From contig NZ_BOMN01000130.1 of NCBI RefSeq assembly GCF_016862215.1, positions 1 through 64,000 of the forward strand: a DNA stretch of 64,000 nt, given 5' to 3'. The notes under the pieces were generated by a model that saw nothing but the letters and a program-made list of their open reading frames with translations, ran no database searches and had not been told where the DNA came from. The position numbers and the translations under genes are program-made. Each line of letters begins with the position of its first letter. Positions within the stretch are counted from its first letter, which is position 1. Positions 1 through 8,134 of the stretch are shown one piece after another. The DNA comes from Winogradskya humida (GTDB lineage Bacteria > Actinomycetota > Actinomycetes > Mycobacteriales > Micromonosporaceae).

Positions 1-24
1 ACCTAACAAAGTCCTACTAGTTCT

Positions 25-648
25 TCAGGACCAGTCACGAGCGACCAGAGCAGCTTGTGTCCGGCTGGAGACCGCCAGTTTCGCGAGCACGTTGCTGACA
101 TGCACTTTGACCGTACGCTCGGCAAGCACCAGGTCACGCGCTATGTCCTGGTTCGACAGGCCACGCCCCAGCAGGGTGAGCACCTCACGCTCGCGCAGTG
201 TGAGACCGCGTAGCCGAGCGCCGGCGTCAGGCGGTGGTCCGGCTTGCGACGGCCAGAGCAGCTGCGCCGCGGACGAGCTCAGGGCGGTCATTCCGGCGTA
301 CGCACTCCGCACCGCAGCCGCCAGCTCCAGCCCGCTCGCATCCTTGAGCACGAACCCGTCAGCGCCCGCGGCCAGCGCCCGCTGCACATCCACCGCCCGG
401 CCCACGGTGGTCAGCATCAGCACCTTCACATCTCTCACGCGCCGGAGGATCTGCACGCCGTCCTCGCCCGGCAGATAGAGATCCAGCAGGATCACGTCTG
501 CGATTCCGGGCTCGTCGTTCAGCAGCTCCAGCAGGGCCGCGCCGTCGGGCAGCTCCGCGACCACGTCGAGATCCGGTTGCGCACCCAGGATCAGGCTCAG
601 GCCCTCGCGGACCAGCGCCTGGTCGTCGACGATCACGAGCCGGATCAT
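25..648 (-). CDS. LuxR-type response regulator
   Basis: A 207-residue NarL/FixJ-type response regulator. The N-terminus MIRLVIVDDQALVREG is a canonical receiver start with the acidic Asp pair. The phosphoacceptor Asp lies in VILLDLYLPGEDG near residue 55, and the switch Lys is in FVLKDAS. A GerE/LuxR helix-turn-helix (LTLREREVLTLLGRGLSN) fills the C-terminus, so it should bind DNA when phosphorylated. The reading frame runs further upstream, but the conserved receiver start fixes the ATG at 648. The likely partner kinase is divergent, with only 6 bp between the two start codons, and neither gene has an obvious ribosome binding site there. Target genes are unknown. Confidence 0.93.
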   Translation of the reverse strand: MIRLVIVDDQALVREGLSLILGAQPDLDVVAELPDGAALLELLNDEPGIADVILLDLYLPGEDGVQILRRVRDVKVLMLTTVGRAVDVQRALAAGADGFVLKDASGLELAAAVRSAYAGMTALSSSAAQLLWPSQAGPPPDAGARLRGLTLREREVLTLLGRGLSNQDIARDLVLAERTVKVHVSNVLAKLAVSSRTQAALVARDWS

Positions 649-654
649 CCGGCC

Positions 655-1692
655 ATGGTATTCAGGACCATGCTGAACGCGTTCCGGGCCCGCTTCTGGG
701 ACCTGGCCCTGGGCGCGGCGATGACCGTCCTCTTTGCTCTTTCGGGGACGGCGGTGTCGCTCCCCCTCGCGGTGGCCCAACTGCTCCCGCTCTTCTGGCG
801 GCGACGCTTCCCATCCGCGGTCCTTGTGATCGTAGGCAGCGCGACGGCGGCGCACACGGTCCTGGGGATGGCCCGCGCGATCGGCTTCTTCCCGGCGACG
901 ATCGCGCTGTACACCGCCGCCACCCACGGATCACCCAAGGTCAAATGGGTGCTGTGCCCGGCGGTCGGAGTGGCCATGGCGGCCGCCAGCGCTGTCCGCC
1001 ACGGCCCGGTCGAGGGCCTGCTGATGGCCATCGTGACGGTGACGGTCGCGTGGCTGGCAGGCATGGAACGCAGCGAGCACCTGCGGCAACGGGTGGAACG
1101 GGCAGCAGCCGAGGACCGCGAGCGCCTTGCCCGCCGGGTGCACGACTCGCTCGCCCGCACGGTCACCGTGATGCTGTTGCAGACCGAGGCCCTACGCGCG
1201 ACAACGTCCCTGGACAGCGCCGCCGAGCAGCGCATCGACACCGTGCTGGGCGCGGGCCGGTCGGCCTTGGCGGAGGTCCGGGAGGCATTGGCCGCCGCCG
1301 GCTCCGGTCCCGCCCTGGGCCCGCGACTGGAGATGCTGCGCGGTGCCGGGCTGAGAATCTCGGGACACCCACCGGCCCGGCTCCCGGCCCCGCTGCAGGA
1401 CATCACCGACCGCCTGATCGCCGAGGCTGCCACCAACGCACTCCGCCACGACGGCCCGGGCACGCTCCTGACGATCACCACGGTGCCGGGCGACGGGACG
1501 CTGACCGTGCGGCTCACCACCGAACCTGGCGGCTCCGCTTCCGGATCTCAGCGCGCGGGCGGCGGCTTCGGGCTGGTCAGCCTCACTGCCGACATCCACG
1601 GGTACGGAGGGGAGCTCACGTTCGGGTCCCGCCACCCGGCCGGCTGGCAGCTCGAGGCCACCTTTCCCGCTCTTGTGCCCGGACATGACTGA
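655..1692 (+). CDS. Sensor histidine kinase, HisKA_3/HATPase type
   Basis: A 345-residue membrane histidine kinase, the usual partner of NarL-type regulators. Four to six hydrophobic segments fill residues 10-135. A HisKA_3 dimerisation helix follows with the phospho-His in RRVHDSLARTVTVMLLQ near residue 162. The C-terminal HATPase_c domain has an N box (IAEAATNALRH) and a Gly-rich loop (GGGFGLVSL). No periplasmic sensor domain is evident. I chose ATG 655 because the membrane region begins directly after it; ATG 670 is possible. The open frame extends back to 244, but that part is antisense to the regulator. It ends in a strong hairpin at 1691-1719. Confidence 0.88.
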   Translation: MVFRTMLNAFRARFWDLALGAAMTVLFALSGTAVSLPLAVAQLLPLFWRRRFPSAVLVIVGSATAAHTVLGMARAIGFFPATIALYTAATHGSPKVKWVLCPAVGVAMAAASAVRHGPVEGLLMAIVTVTVAWLAGMERSEHLRQRVERAAAEDRERLARRVHDSLARTVTVMLLQTEALRATTSLDSAAEQRIDTVLGAGRSALAEVREALAAAGSGPALGPRLEMLRGAGLRISGHPPARLPAPLQDITDRLIAEAATNALRHDGPGTLLTITTVPGDGTLTVRLTTEPGGSASGSQRAGGGFGLVSLTADIHGYGGELTFGSRHPAGWQLEATFPALVPGHD

Positions 1693-1719
1693 AGGCCGGT
1701 CCCGATGGGGCCGGCCTTC
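1691..1719 (+). terminator. Terminator after histidine kinase
   Basis: GAAGGCCGG at 1691-1699 pairs perfectly with CCGGCCTTC at 1711-1719, and the loop can extend the stem with CCC/GGG. It overlaps the kinase stop codon. There is no T tract, which is common for actinomycete terminators. It may also stop transcription coming the other way through tRNA-Ser. Confidence 0.75.
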
Positions 1720-1740
1720 AACGTCGTGCAGGTGGTGCTG

Positions 1741-1790
1741 GGTCTTGCTGGGTCTTGCTGGGTCTTGCTGGGTCTTGCTGGGTCTTGCTG
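1741..1790. repeat. Five perfect 10-bp tandem repeats
   Basis: Five exact copies of GGTCTTGCTG run from 1741 to 1790, preceded by the related GGTGGTGCTG. The last copy supplies the bases read on the minus strand as the CCA end of tRNA-Ser, so the array begins exactly at the tRNA 3' terminus. It is non-coding. The cause could be replication slippage or a scar of past integration at the tRNA. Confidence 0.9.
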
Positions 1791-1876
1791 GCGGAGGATA
1801 CGAGATTCGAACTCGTGAGGGGTTTCCCCCAACACGCTTTCCAAGCGTGCGCCCTAGGCCACTAGGCGAATCCTCC
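1789..1876 (-). tRNA. tRNA-Ser (GGA anticodon)
   Basis: Read on the minus strand, the acceptor GGAGGAT (1876-1870) pairs with ATCCTCC (1799-1793). The discriminator is G and CCA is encoded at 1791-1789. The anticodon stem CACGC/GCGTG encloses loop TTGGAAA, giving anticodon GGA at 1842-1840. A long variable arm and the T-loop GTTCGAATC are present, as expected for serine tRNA. Confidence 0.95.
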
Positions 1877-1959
1877 GTGCGCCAGAATACAGAACCCCTC
1901 GAGCGGGTTTCGCCGGGACCGCCCGGTGGGGTGTCAGAAGCGTTGGGTACGCTGTGCAC

Positions 1960-2047
1960 AGCCCCTCGTGCGGCGTTATCTCGTGAACCTCCCCAGGGCC
2001 GGAAGGCAGCAAGGATAAGCGGGCTCTGGCGGGTGCACGGGGGGTCC
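1960..2047 (+). ncRNA. ffs: Signal recognition particle RNA, small bacterial type
   Basis: The conserved SRP domain IV is clear: CCCCAGGGCCGGAAGGCAGC with its GGAA tetraloop at 2001-2004, then AAGGATAAGC and GGCTCTGG. The closing helix pairs CCCCTCGTGC (1962-1971) with GCACGGGGGG (2035-2044). This RNA binds Ffh for co-translational membrane targeting. Its position directly ahead of dnaX is the usual actinobacterial arrangement. The ends are estimated from the outer stem. TACGCT at 1948-1953 could be its -10 element, but that is weak. Confidence 0.93.
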
Positions 2048-2123
2048 TTCACTTCTGGGGCATCGCGTTTGTTGTTGTCACACCCTCGACGGAGAATGGC
2101 GCGGTCGTCCAGAGGAGGCAGGA

Positions 2124-5100
2124 GTGGCACTGGCCCTCTACCGCAAGTATCGGCCTCGCACGTTTGCCGAGGTCATCGGGCAGGAACACGTTACCGAGCC
2201 GCTGTCGCAGGCGCTGCGCAGCGGGCGGCTGAACCATGCTTATCTGTTCTCCGGGCCGCGTGGCTGCGGAAAGACGTCCAGCGCCCGGATCCTGGCCCGT
2301 TCGCTCAACTGTGAGCAGGGTCCCACGCCCGAGCCGTGTGGCGTCTGTGGTTCCTGTAAATCACTGGCCAACGACGGCGCCGGGTCGATCGACGTCATCG
2401 AGATCGACGCGGCCAGCCACGGTGGTGTCGACGACGCTCGTGAGCTGCGGGAGAAGGCGTTCTTCGCCCCCGCCAACAGCCGTTACAAGATCTACGTCAT
2501 CGACGAGGCGCACATGGTCTCGTCGGCCGGCTTCAACGCGCTGCTCAAGCTCGTCGAGGAGCCGCCGGAATACGTCAAGTTCATCTTCGCCACCACCGAG
2601 CCCGAGAAGGTGCTCGGCACGATCCGGTCGCGGACCCACCACTACCCCTTCCGGCTGATCCCGCCCGCCACCCTGCGCCCCTACCTCCAGCAGCTCACCG
2701 AGGCCGAGGGCGTCCACGTCGACCCGGCGGTCTTCCCGCTGGTCGTGCGTGCGGGCGGTGGCAGCGCGCGGGACACCCTCTCGGTGCTCGACCAGCTCAT
2801 CGCCGGCGCCGGGCCGGAAGGCGTCAGCTACCCCCGGGCGGTGGCGCTGCTCGGCGTCACCGACGTCACGCTCCTCGACGAGATGTGTGACGCGCTGGCC
2901 GCGGGCGACGGAGCGGCGGCCTACCAGACGATCGACCGGGTCGCCGAAGCCGGCCACGACCCGCGCCGCTTCGCCTCCGACCTGCTCGAACGCTTCCGTG
3001 ACCTGATCGTCCTCCAACAGGTCCCGGACGCCGTCGCCAAGGGCTTGATCGACGGCCCGGCCGACCAGCTCGACCAGATGACCGCCCAGGCCACCCGGCT
3101 CGGCCCGGCCACCCTCTCCCGCTGCGCCGACATCGTGCACAACGGCCTGGTCGAGATGCGCGGCACCACCGCACCCCGCCTCCTGCTCGAGCTGATCACC
3201 GCCCGCATGCTCCTGCCCGGCGCGGACGACTCCAGCAACGCCCTCCTCCAGCGCCTCGAACGCATGGAACGCCGCTTCACGGGCTCCGGCGCCATCGACC
3301 TGGCGGCAGCGCCTCCCGCACAGGCACCCGGTGTGGCTGCGGGCGGGGCGGTTGGTGCCGGTGATGCTGTTGCTTCTGGGGGTGGCGGGATCTCGGCTGC
3401 TCGCGCGGCTCTGGCTGCTGCGGGCCGGCGTGGAGGAGCTCCGGCTGCGGGTGGCTCGGCAGCTGCTCCGGTTTCTGCCACGCCGGTGGGAGCGTCGGAT
3501 CCGGTCTCGGCGGCGCCTGCTGTTGCGCCTGTTTCTGCTCCTACGGCCCCTGCTCCTACGGCCCCTGCTCCTACGGCCCCTGCTCCGGTGTCCGCACCTC
3601 CCGCTGCCGAGCCGGTTTCGGCTGCGCCGACCTCGCCGGCTTCCAGGACCGCGCCGGTCTCAAGTTCGCCGGTGTCGAGCGTGCCGGCTTCGAATGCGCC
3701 GGTCTCGGGTTCGCCGGTGTCGGGTTCGCCGGTCTCGGGTTTGCCGGTGTCTGGGGCGCCGGGTTCGAGTGCGCCGGTGTCGGGGGCGGGTGTTTCCGGT
3801 GGGCCGGTGTCGGGCGGGTCCGGGTGGGCTGAGCCTGCGGGGATCATGCCGGATGCGCCCGAGGATGACGTTGATCTGGGGGTTGCTGCGGTTCCGGGGC
3901 AGCTCACCGCCGCCTCCATCCGCGAGCGGTGGCCCGAGGTCATGGTCGCGGTGGGGCGGCAGAGCAAGAAAATCGCGGCACTGGCACAGGGCGCCACGGT
4001 GCGGGACTTCGACGGTCAGACGCTGGTGCTCACGTTCCGATTCCCCGCGCACGCCCGGATGGTCGCGGCAGAGCCTCAGCTGATCGCGGACGCGCTCTAC
4101 GAGGAGTTCGGCGCGCGCTGGTCGATCCGCTGTGACGTCGCGGGCGATGGCGGCGGTGGCGGTGGTGGCTCCGCTCCGCGTCGTCCGCAGGGTCCGTCGC
4201 CGCGAGACAACGGCGGCGGCGCCCGCGAACCCGCACCGGCAGGACCTCCGGCGCCGGCCGCACGTGCAGGCGGGAGCCCAGAACCCGCGCGTGCAGGCGG
4301 GAGCCCAGAACCCGCGCGTGCAGGCGGGAGTCCGGATCCCGTGCGTGGCGGTGGGAGTGCGGAGTCCGCGCGTGCAGGCGGTAGCCCAGAGTCCGCGCGT
4401 GCGGGCGGGAGTGCGGAGTCCGTGCGGGCGGGTGGAAGTGCCCAGGCTGAGCGTGGCGGTGGGAGTGCGGAGTCCGCGCGTGCGGGTGGGAGTTTCCAGG
4501 CTGAGCGTGGCGGTGGGAGTGGCCAGGTCGCGTCCGTGCAGGCGCAGAGCCGGGGACGGGAGCCTGCGCCGGCCCAGGCCGCAGCGGCTGAGGATGATGA
4601 CGGTGGGTGGCCTGAGCCGGTTCGTCCGGGTGGTTCGGCCCGGAGCGTGGTTCCGGAGTCCGTGGAAGAAGAAGACGACGACAACGAGTGGCCAGAGACG
4701 GCCACACTCGGCGGGCAGAGCGCGGATCCCGGGGATGTGGCCGCTCTGCGGTCCGCGCCCGCTGCGGCAGGGGCACCGGTCGGGCCGGAAGGCGCGTCGA
4801 TGGGCACCGGCTTGGCGCCGGGCGGGGGTCCGGAGGCGCCCGTGACCGTCGTGCCGACTGCGTCACCCGACGACTCGGACAACCCGCCGTGGGACGTGGA
4901 ACCCGCCGTCGCCCCCACCGCATCAGCGCACCCAGCATCAGCGCACCCAGCATCAGCGCACCCAACGTCGGCCCACCCGGTGTCGGGCGCCGCGCCTGCC
5001 GCGCCGGTCCCTGCCAAGCCCGCACAGGCCAGGCCCGCCGACCCGCCAGCTCCGGCCAGGGCGCCCGCGGCCAGCAGCGCGATCGCCGCCGCCCGCGCCG

Positions 5101-5513
5101 CCGCGGCCCGAGGAGGCGCCCCCACCAACCGGCCCGGCGCCGCAACCCGCGGCAACGCCGGAGACAGTGGCGGGGCAGCAGCCGGTAACGCGGCGCCCGC
5201 GGCGGCAAGCCCCGTTCGCAGCGCGGCCCAAGCCGCGGCGCTCAAAGCCGCAGCGAACCGCGGCGGCGGCAGCGCCGGCAATAACAGTGGCGCGTGGGCG
5301 GACGGGTCGCCGACCGAGGAAGCGCCTTACGACCCCGAGTACGACGGTCCGCCGCGGCATGCCGATCCGAAGGCGACCATCGAGGGGTTCGATCCCGGTG
5401 ATGAGCCGCTCGACGAGGTCATCGACGAGAAGACCGCGCGGCAGAGCTCCGAGCAGCAGGCGATGCAGTTGCTCCGGGATGCCTTCGGCGCGGAGACGAT
5501 CAGCGAGTCCTGA
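2124..5513 (+). CDS. dnaX: DNA polymerase III subunit gamma/tau with giant repetitive linker
   Basis: This is the clamp-loader ATPase of the replicative polymerase. The GTG at 2124 is set by GAGGAGG at 2112-2118, five bases upstream. Residues 1-370 form the AAA+ clamp-loader core: Walker A GPRGCGKTS, a four-Cys zinc module (CEQGPTPEPCGVCGSC), IDEAHM, and the arginine-finger region. A second folded tau-like domain (SIRERWPEVMVAVGRQSKK to WSIRCDV) spans about 593-671. The last 60 residues (DPKATIEGFDPGDEPLDEV on) look structured or conserved. The rest, roughly 395-590 and 675-1065, is Ala/Pro/Ser/Gly repeat sequence: VSGSP units, a nine-residue RAGGSPEPA family and a SAHPA array. At 1129 residues it is far longer than the E. 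coli protein (643). It heads a dnaX-ybaB-recR cluster. Confidence 0.96.
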   Translation: MALALYRKYRPRTFAEVIGQEHVTEPLSQALRSGRLNHAYLFSGPRGCGKTSSARILARSLNCEQGPTPEPCGVCGSCKSLANDGAGSIDVIEIDAASHGGVDDARELREKAFFAPANSRYKIYVIDEAHMVSSAGFNALLKLVEEPPEYVKFIFATTEPEKVLGTIRSRTHHYPFRLIPPATLRPYLQQLTEAEGVHVDPAVFPLVVRAGGGSARDTLSVLDQLIAGAGPEGVSYPRAVALLGVTDVTLLDEMCDALAAGDGAAAYQTIDRVAEAGHDPRRFASDLLERFRDLIVLQQVPDAVAKGLIDGPADQLDQMTAQATRLGPATLSRCADIVHNGLVEMRGTTAPRLLLELITARMLLPGADDSSNALLQRLERMERRFTGSGAIDLAAAPPAQAPGVAAGGAVGAGDAVASGGGGISAARAALAAAGRRGGAPAAGGSAAAPVSATPVGASDPVSAAPAVAPVSAPTAPAPTAPAPTAPAPVSAPPAAEPVSAAPTSPASRTAPVSSSPVSSVPASNAPVSGSPVSGSPVSGLPVSGAPGSSAPVSGAGVSGGPVSGGSGWAEPAGIMPDAPEDDVDLGVAAVPGQLTAASIRERWPEVMVAVGRQSKKIAALAQGATVRDFDGQTLVLTFRFPAHARMVAAEPQLIADALYEEFGARWSIRCDVAGDGGGGGGGSAPRRPQGPSPRDNGGGAREPAPAGPPAPAARAGGSPEPARAGGSPEPARAGGSPDPVRGGGSAESARAGGSPESARAGGSAESVRAGGSAQAERGGGSAESARAGGSFQAERGGGSGQVASVQAQSRGREPAPAQAAAAEDDDGGWPEPVRPGGSARSVVPESVEEEDDDNEWPETATLGGQSADPGDVAALRSAPAAAGAPVGPEGASMGTGLAPGGGPEAPVTVVPTASPDDSDNPPWDVEPAVAPTASAHPASAHPASAHPTSAHPVSGAAPAAPVPAKPAQARPADPPAPARAPAASSAIAAARAAAARGGAPTNRPGAATRGNAGDSGGAAAGNAAPAAASPVRSAAQAAALKAAANRGGGSAGNNSGAWADGSPTEEAPYDPEYDGPPRHADPKATIEGFDPGDEPLDEVIDEKTARQSSEQQAMQLLRDAFGAETISES
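4262..4530 (+). repeat. 27-bp minisatellite inside dnaX
   Basis: About ten imperfect copies of a 27-bp unit encode the nine-residue RAGGSPEPA family (variants SPDPV, SAESA, SAQAE). The first two copies are identical over their full length. The phase keeps the reading frame, so copy-number change would lengthen or shorten the linker without a frameshift. Shorter in-frame arrays lie at about 3661-3790 (15-bp SGSPV units) and 4921-4970 (15-bp SAHPA units). Confidence 0.85.
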
Positions 5514-5600
5514 CCCTGGCTCCGCGCGCAGGTGACTTCGCGCGGGAGAATGGGTACGCGGGACAATGGCTACAACAGCCCTTCTCAGAGGAGTTATGTG

Positions 5601-5933
5601 ATGCGCCCCGGTGGACAGCCGAACATGCAGCAGATCATGAAGCAGGCGCAGAAGATGCAGCAGCAGGTCGCTCAGGCGCAGGCCGAGCTGGCCGAGGCTG
5701 AGCTGACCGGCACCGCGGGCGGTGGACTGGTCACGGTGGTGGTGACCGGGCTGGGCGAGTTCAAGTCCGTGAAGATCGACCCCAAGGCGGTCGACGCCGA
5801 CGACGTCGAGACGCTGGAGGACCTCGTGCTCGCCGCGATCCACAACGCGGCCGAGGCGCAGCGGGAGCTGACCGAGAAGAAGATGGGTCCGGCCACCGGC
5901 GGTCTCGGCGGCCTCTCCCTGCCGGGGTTCTGA
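5601..5933 (+). CDS. ybaB: YbaB/EbfC nucleoid-associated protein
   Basis: A 110-residue DNA-binding nucleoid protein that typically sits between dnaX and recR. It has the family layout: a Gln/Met-rich N-terminal helix ([19 protein letters not shown]), the central [17 protein letters not shown], and the KIDPKAVD signature. AGAGGAG at 5587-5593 lies seven bases before the ATG at 5601; GTG 5598 is just upstream in frame and an alternative. An open frame back to 5532 has no family similarity and was not used. RecR follows after only four bases, so the two are probably co-translated. Confidence 0.95.
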   Translation: MRPGGQPNMQQIMKQAQKMQQQVAQAQAELAEAELTGTAGGGLVTVVVTGLGEFKSVKIDPKAVDADDVETLEDLVLAAIHNAAEAQRELTEKKMGPATGGLGGLSLPGF

Positions 5934-5937
5934 GCCC

Positions 5938-6531
5938 GTGTATGAAGGTGCCATCCAGGACCTGATCGACGAGCTGGGGCGGTTGCCGGGTGTCGGCCCG
6001 AAGAGCGCCCAGCGGATCGCGTTCCACGTCCTGTCCGCGGACCCGGCCGACGTGAACCGGCTGGCCACCACCCTGCGCAAGGTGAAGGAGCTGGTCCGCT
6101 TCTGCACGACCTGCTTCAACGTGGCCGAGTCGGAGCAGTGCCGCGTCTGCCGCGACACCCGGCGTACCAATGAGGTGCTCTGCGTTGTCGAGGAGCCCAA
6201 GGACATCGTCGCTGTCGAGCGCACCGGTGAGTTCCGGGGCCGCTATCACGTCCTGGGTGGCGCCATCAATCCGCTCGAGGGCATCGGCCCGGACAATCTG
6301 CGGATCCGTGAGTTGCTGATGCGCTTGGGCACCGGCGAGGTGAAGGAGCTGATCCTCGCGACCGACCCCAACACCGAGGGGGAGGCGACCGCCACCTACC
6401 TCGCGCTGATGATCAAGCCGATGGGCATCTCGGTGACCCGGCTGGCGAGTGGCCTCCCGGTCGGCGGCGACCTGGAATACGCCGATGAGATCACGCTGGG
6501 CCGCGCCTTCGAGGGCCGTCGCGCCGTCTGA
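5938..6531 (+). CDS. recR: Recombination mediator RecR
   Basis: A 197-residue RecFOR-pathway protein that helps load RecA on gapped DNA. Visible features are the N-terminal helix-hairpin-helix ([15 protein letters not shown]), a four-Cys zinc finger ([16 protein letters not shown]), and a Toprim domain starting [14 protein letters not shown] with the acidic motif ATDPNTEGE. Length is normal for the family. The start is GTG 5938, four bases after the ybaB stop. There is no separate promoter, so it is the last gene of the dnaX operon. Confidence 0.97.
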   Translation: MYEGAIQDLIDELGRLPGVGPKSAQRIAFHVLSADPADVNRLATTLRKVKELVRFCTTCFNVAESEQCRVCRDTRRTNEVLCVVEEPKDIVAVERTGEFRGRYHVLGGAINPLEGIGPDNLRIRELLMRLGTGEVKELILATDPNTEGEATATYLALMIKPMGISVTRLASGLPVGGDLEYADEITLGRAFEGRRAV

Positions 6532-7035
6532 CGGGGTTCATCGCGCCGCCGAAGGGGCCGGAAAGCATCGTCCGGGTATCCGGCCTGGGCTAGCCGGGCA
6601 TCCATCACATGGATGATCCCCCTTCGGCCGCACGGCTCCCCGACCACCCCATCGTGTTTCGGCCCCGTAAACGCGGGATATTTGCCCGGTTCCTCCCACT
6701 TCGCCGTCTCGTAGCCGGTAGTTTTCGGTCTGAACGGGGGCTGAGGTCACGGTCTCATCACGAGCGAGACACGGATAGCAGTCGTGAAGTCGTGGTGGCC
6801 TTGACCGACCCCCCGCCATAGGTGAATGTTCCTAGCGATGGCGGCAAACCCGCTGTCGTGTCCCTCCGTGGCTCGGCCAGACTCGGCCGGTTCCCGGGGG
6901 ACGGCACTCGAGGCTTGCGTTAACCGATCGGTTGCCGGGGCGCTGCGGGAGCCATTGCCTCGGCGGGAGTTCGTTACCCGGCCTGAGGCCGTGGACGACC
7001 GTGCGTCGGTGGCCGGGGAAAGGACCGGCGGATAG
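6532..7035. promoter_or_regulatory. Intergenic region upstream of the oligopeptide operon
   Basis: These 504 bases between recR and the transporter hold no convincing gene. A 7-bp stem CATCCAT/ATGGATG with a 3-base loop lies at 6599-6615, and may end the recR transcript. A perfect 12-bp palindrome, AACCGATCGGTT, lies at 6922-6933, about 100 bases before the first transporter gene, and is a candidate repressor operator. The short frame at 6826-7035 has no family features and looks like chance. Confidence 0.5.
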
Positions 7036-8043
7036 ATGTCGATCGGCCCAGAGGCGTCGATTACCGACGAGAGGTCGGCGCCCACCGACGACCCCGCCGC
7101 GGAGCGTGGTTCCGGCGAGAAGGCGATCGCCGGCCGTTCCCTGAAGCAGATCGCCTGGCGGCGGCTCAAGAGGGACAAGGTCGCGCTTGCCGGCGCCGTC
7201 GTCGTGATCCTGCTCGTGATCATGGCGATCCTCGCTCCGGTGCTGACCCGGCTCTGGGGTTACCCGATCAACGAGTTCCACGGCGACCAGATCGATCCGA
7301 CGATCCAGACCCCGCTCGGTGCGTACGGCGGCATCAGCAAGGACTTCCTGCTCGGTGTCGAGCCCGGCTCGGGTCGCGACATCTTCAGCCGGATCCTGTA
7401 CGGCGCGCAGACCACCCTCGTCGTCGCGATTCTCTCCGCGCTCGTCTCCACGATCCTCGGTGGTCTGCTGGGTCTCGCGGCCGGTTATCTCGGCGGCTGG
7501 GTCGACTCGGTGATCAGCCGGGTCATGGACTTCCTGCTCGCCTTCCCCCAGCTGCTGTTCGCGATCGCGCTGGTCTCGGTCCTGCCGGACGACTTGTTCG
7601 GGTTGGACGGCCGCTGGTCGCGGGTCATCGTGCTGATCGGCGTCATCGGTTTCTTCGGCTGGCCGTACATCGGGCGCATTGTCCGCGGTCAGACGCTCTC
7701 GCTGCGGGAGCGGGAGTTCGTCGAGGCTTCGAAGAGCCTCGGTGCCCGCTCGGGCCGCATTCTCTTCAAGGAGTTGCTGCCGAACCTGGCCGCGCCGATC
7801 CTCGTCTACACGACGCTGATCATCCCCACCAACATCCTCACGGACGCCGCACTGAGCTTCCTCGGCGTGGGCATCCCCCCACCGAACCCGTCCTGGGGCG
7901 GCATGTTGTCGGACGCTTTGACGTATTACACGTTCGACCCCATGTACATGATCATTCCGGGTTCCATGATCTTCATTACCGTGCTGGCCTTCAACCTCTT
8001 CGGTGATGGTCTGCGGGATGCGCTCGACCCGAAGGCCCGCTAG
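7036..8043 (+). CDS. Oligopeptide ABC transporter permease, OppC/DppC type
   Basis: A 335-residue inner-membrane permease of a peptide or dipeptide importer. After an N-terminal cytoplasmic extension of about 40 residues comes the first membrane helix (VALAGAVVVILLVIMAILAP), then five more. The ATPase-contacting EAA loop is present (EFVEASKSLGARSGRI), as is the typical ending LNLFGDGLRDALDPKAR. The ATG at 7036 is the first start after the long intergenic region. It is first in a five-gene transporter cluster, ahead of its binding protein, which is an unusual order. The substrate cannot be read from sequence. Confidence 0.92.
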   Translation: MSIGPEASITDERSAPTDDPAAERGSGEKAIAGRSLKQIAWRRLKRDKVALAGAVVVILLVIMAILAPVLTRLWGYPINEFHGDQIDPTIQTPLGAYGGISKDFLLGVEPGSGRDIFSRILYGAQTTLVVAILSALVSTILGGLLGLAAGYLGGWVDSVISRVMDFLLAFPQLLFAIALVSVLPDDLFGLDGRWSRVIVLIGVIGFFGWPYIGRIVRGQTLSLREREFVEASKSLGARSGRILFKELLPNLAAPILVYTTLIIPTNILTDAALSFLGVGIPPPNPSWGGMLSDALTYYTFDPMYMIIPGSMIFITVLAFNLFGDGLRDALDPKAR

Positions 8044-8093
8044 ATCACGCGTGAGCGTGTGACCGCGGTGCCCGGTGCACCATCGCATGGTCC

Positions 8094-8113
8094 ACGGAAC
8101 CGGTTGGTTCCGT
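8094..8113 (+). promoter_or_regulatory. Intercistronic hairpin before binding-protein gene
   Basis: ACGGAACC and GGTTCCGT form a perfect 8-bp stem around a GGTT loop, in the gap between the permease and binding-protein genes. It ends just before the AAGGAGG / TAGGAG ribosome-binding stretch at 8117-8129. Such a stem can protect the downstream mRNA, help the binding protein be made in excess, or modulate ribosome access. Confidence 0.5.
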
Positions 8114-8134
8114 TTCAAGGAGGTAGGAGAACTG

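Noticed and set aside
4097-5281. Ala/Gly-rich minus-strand frame opposite the dnaX linker
   Set aside because: Arises from G+C-rich repeats in dnaX; no start context and no conserved segment.
6826-7035. Small gene before the transporter
   Set aside because: No ribosome site and no family features; it ends right before the OppC start only by chance of frame.
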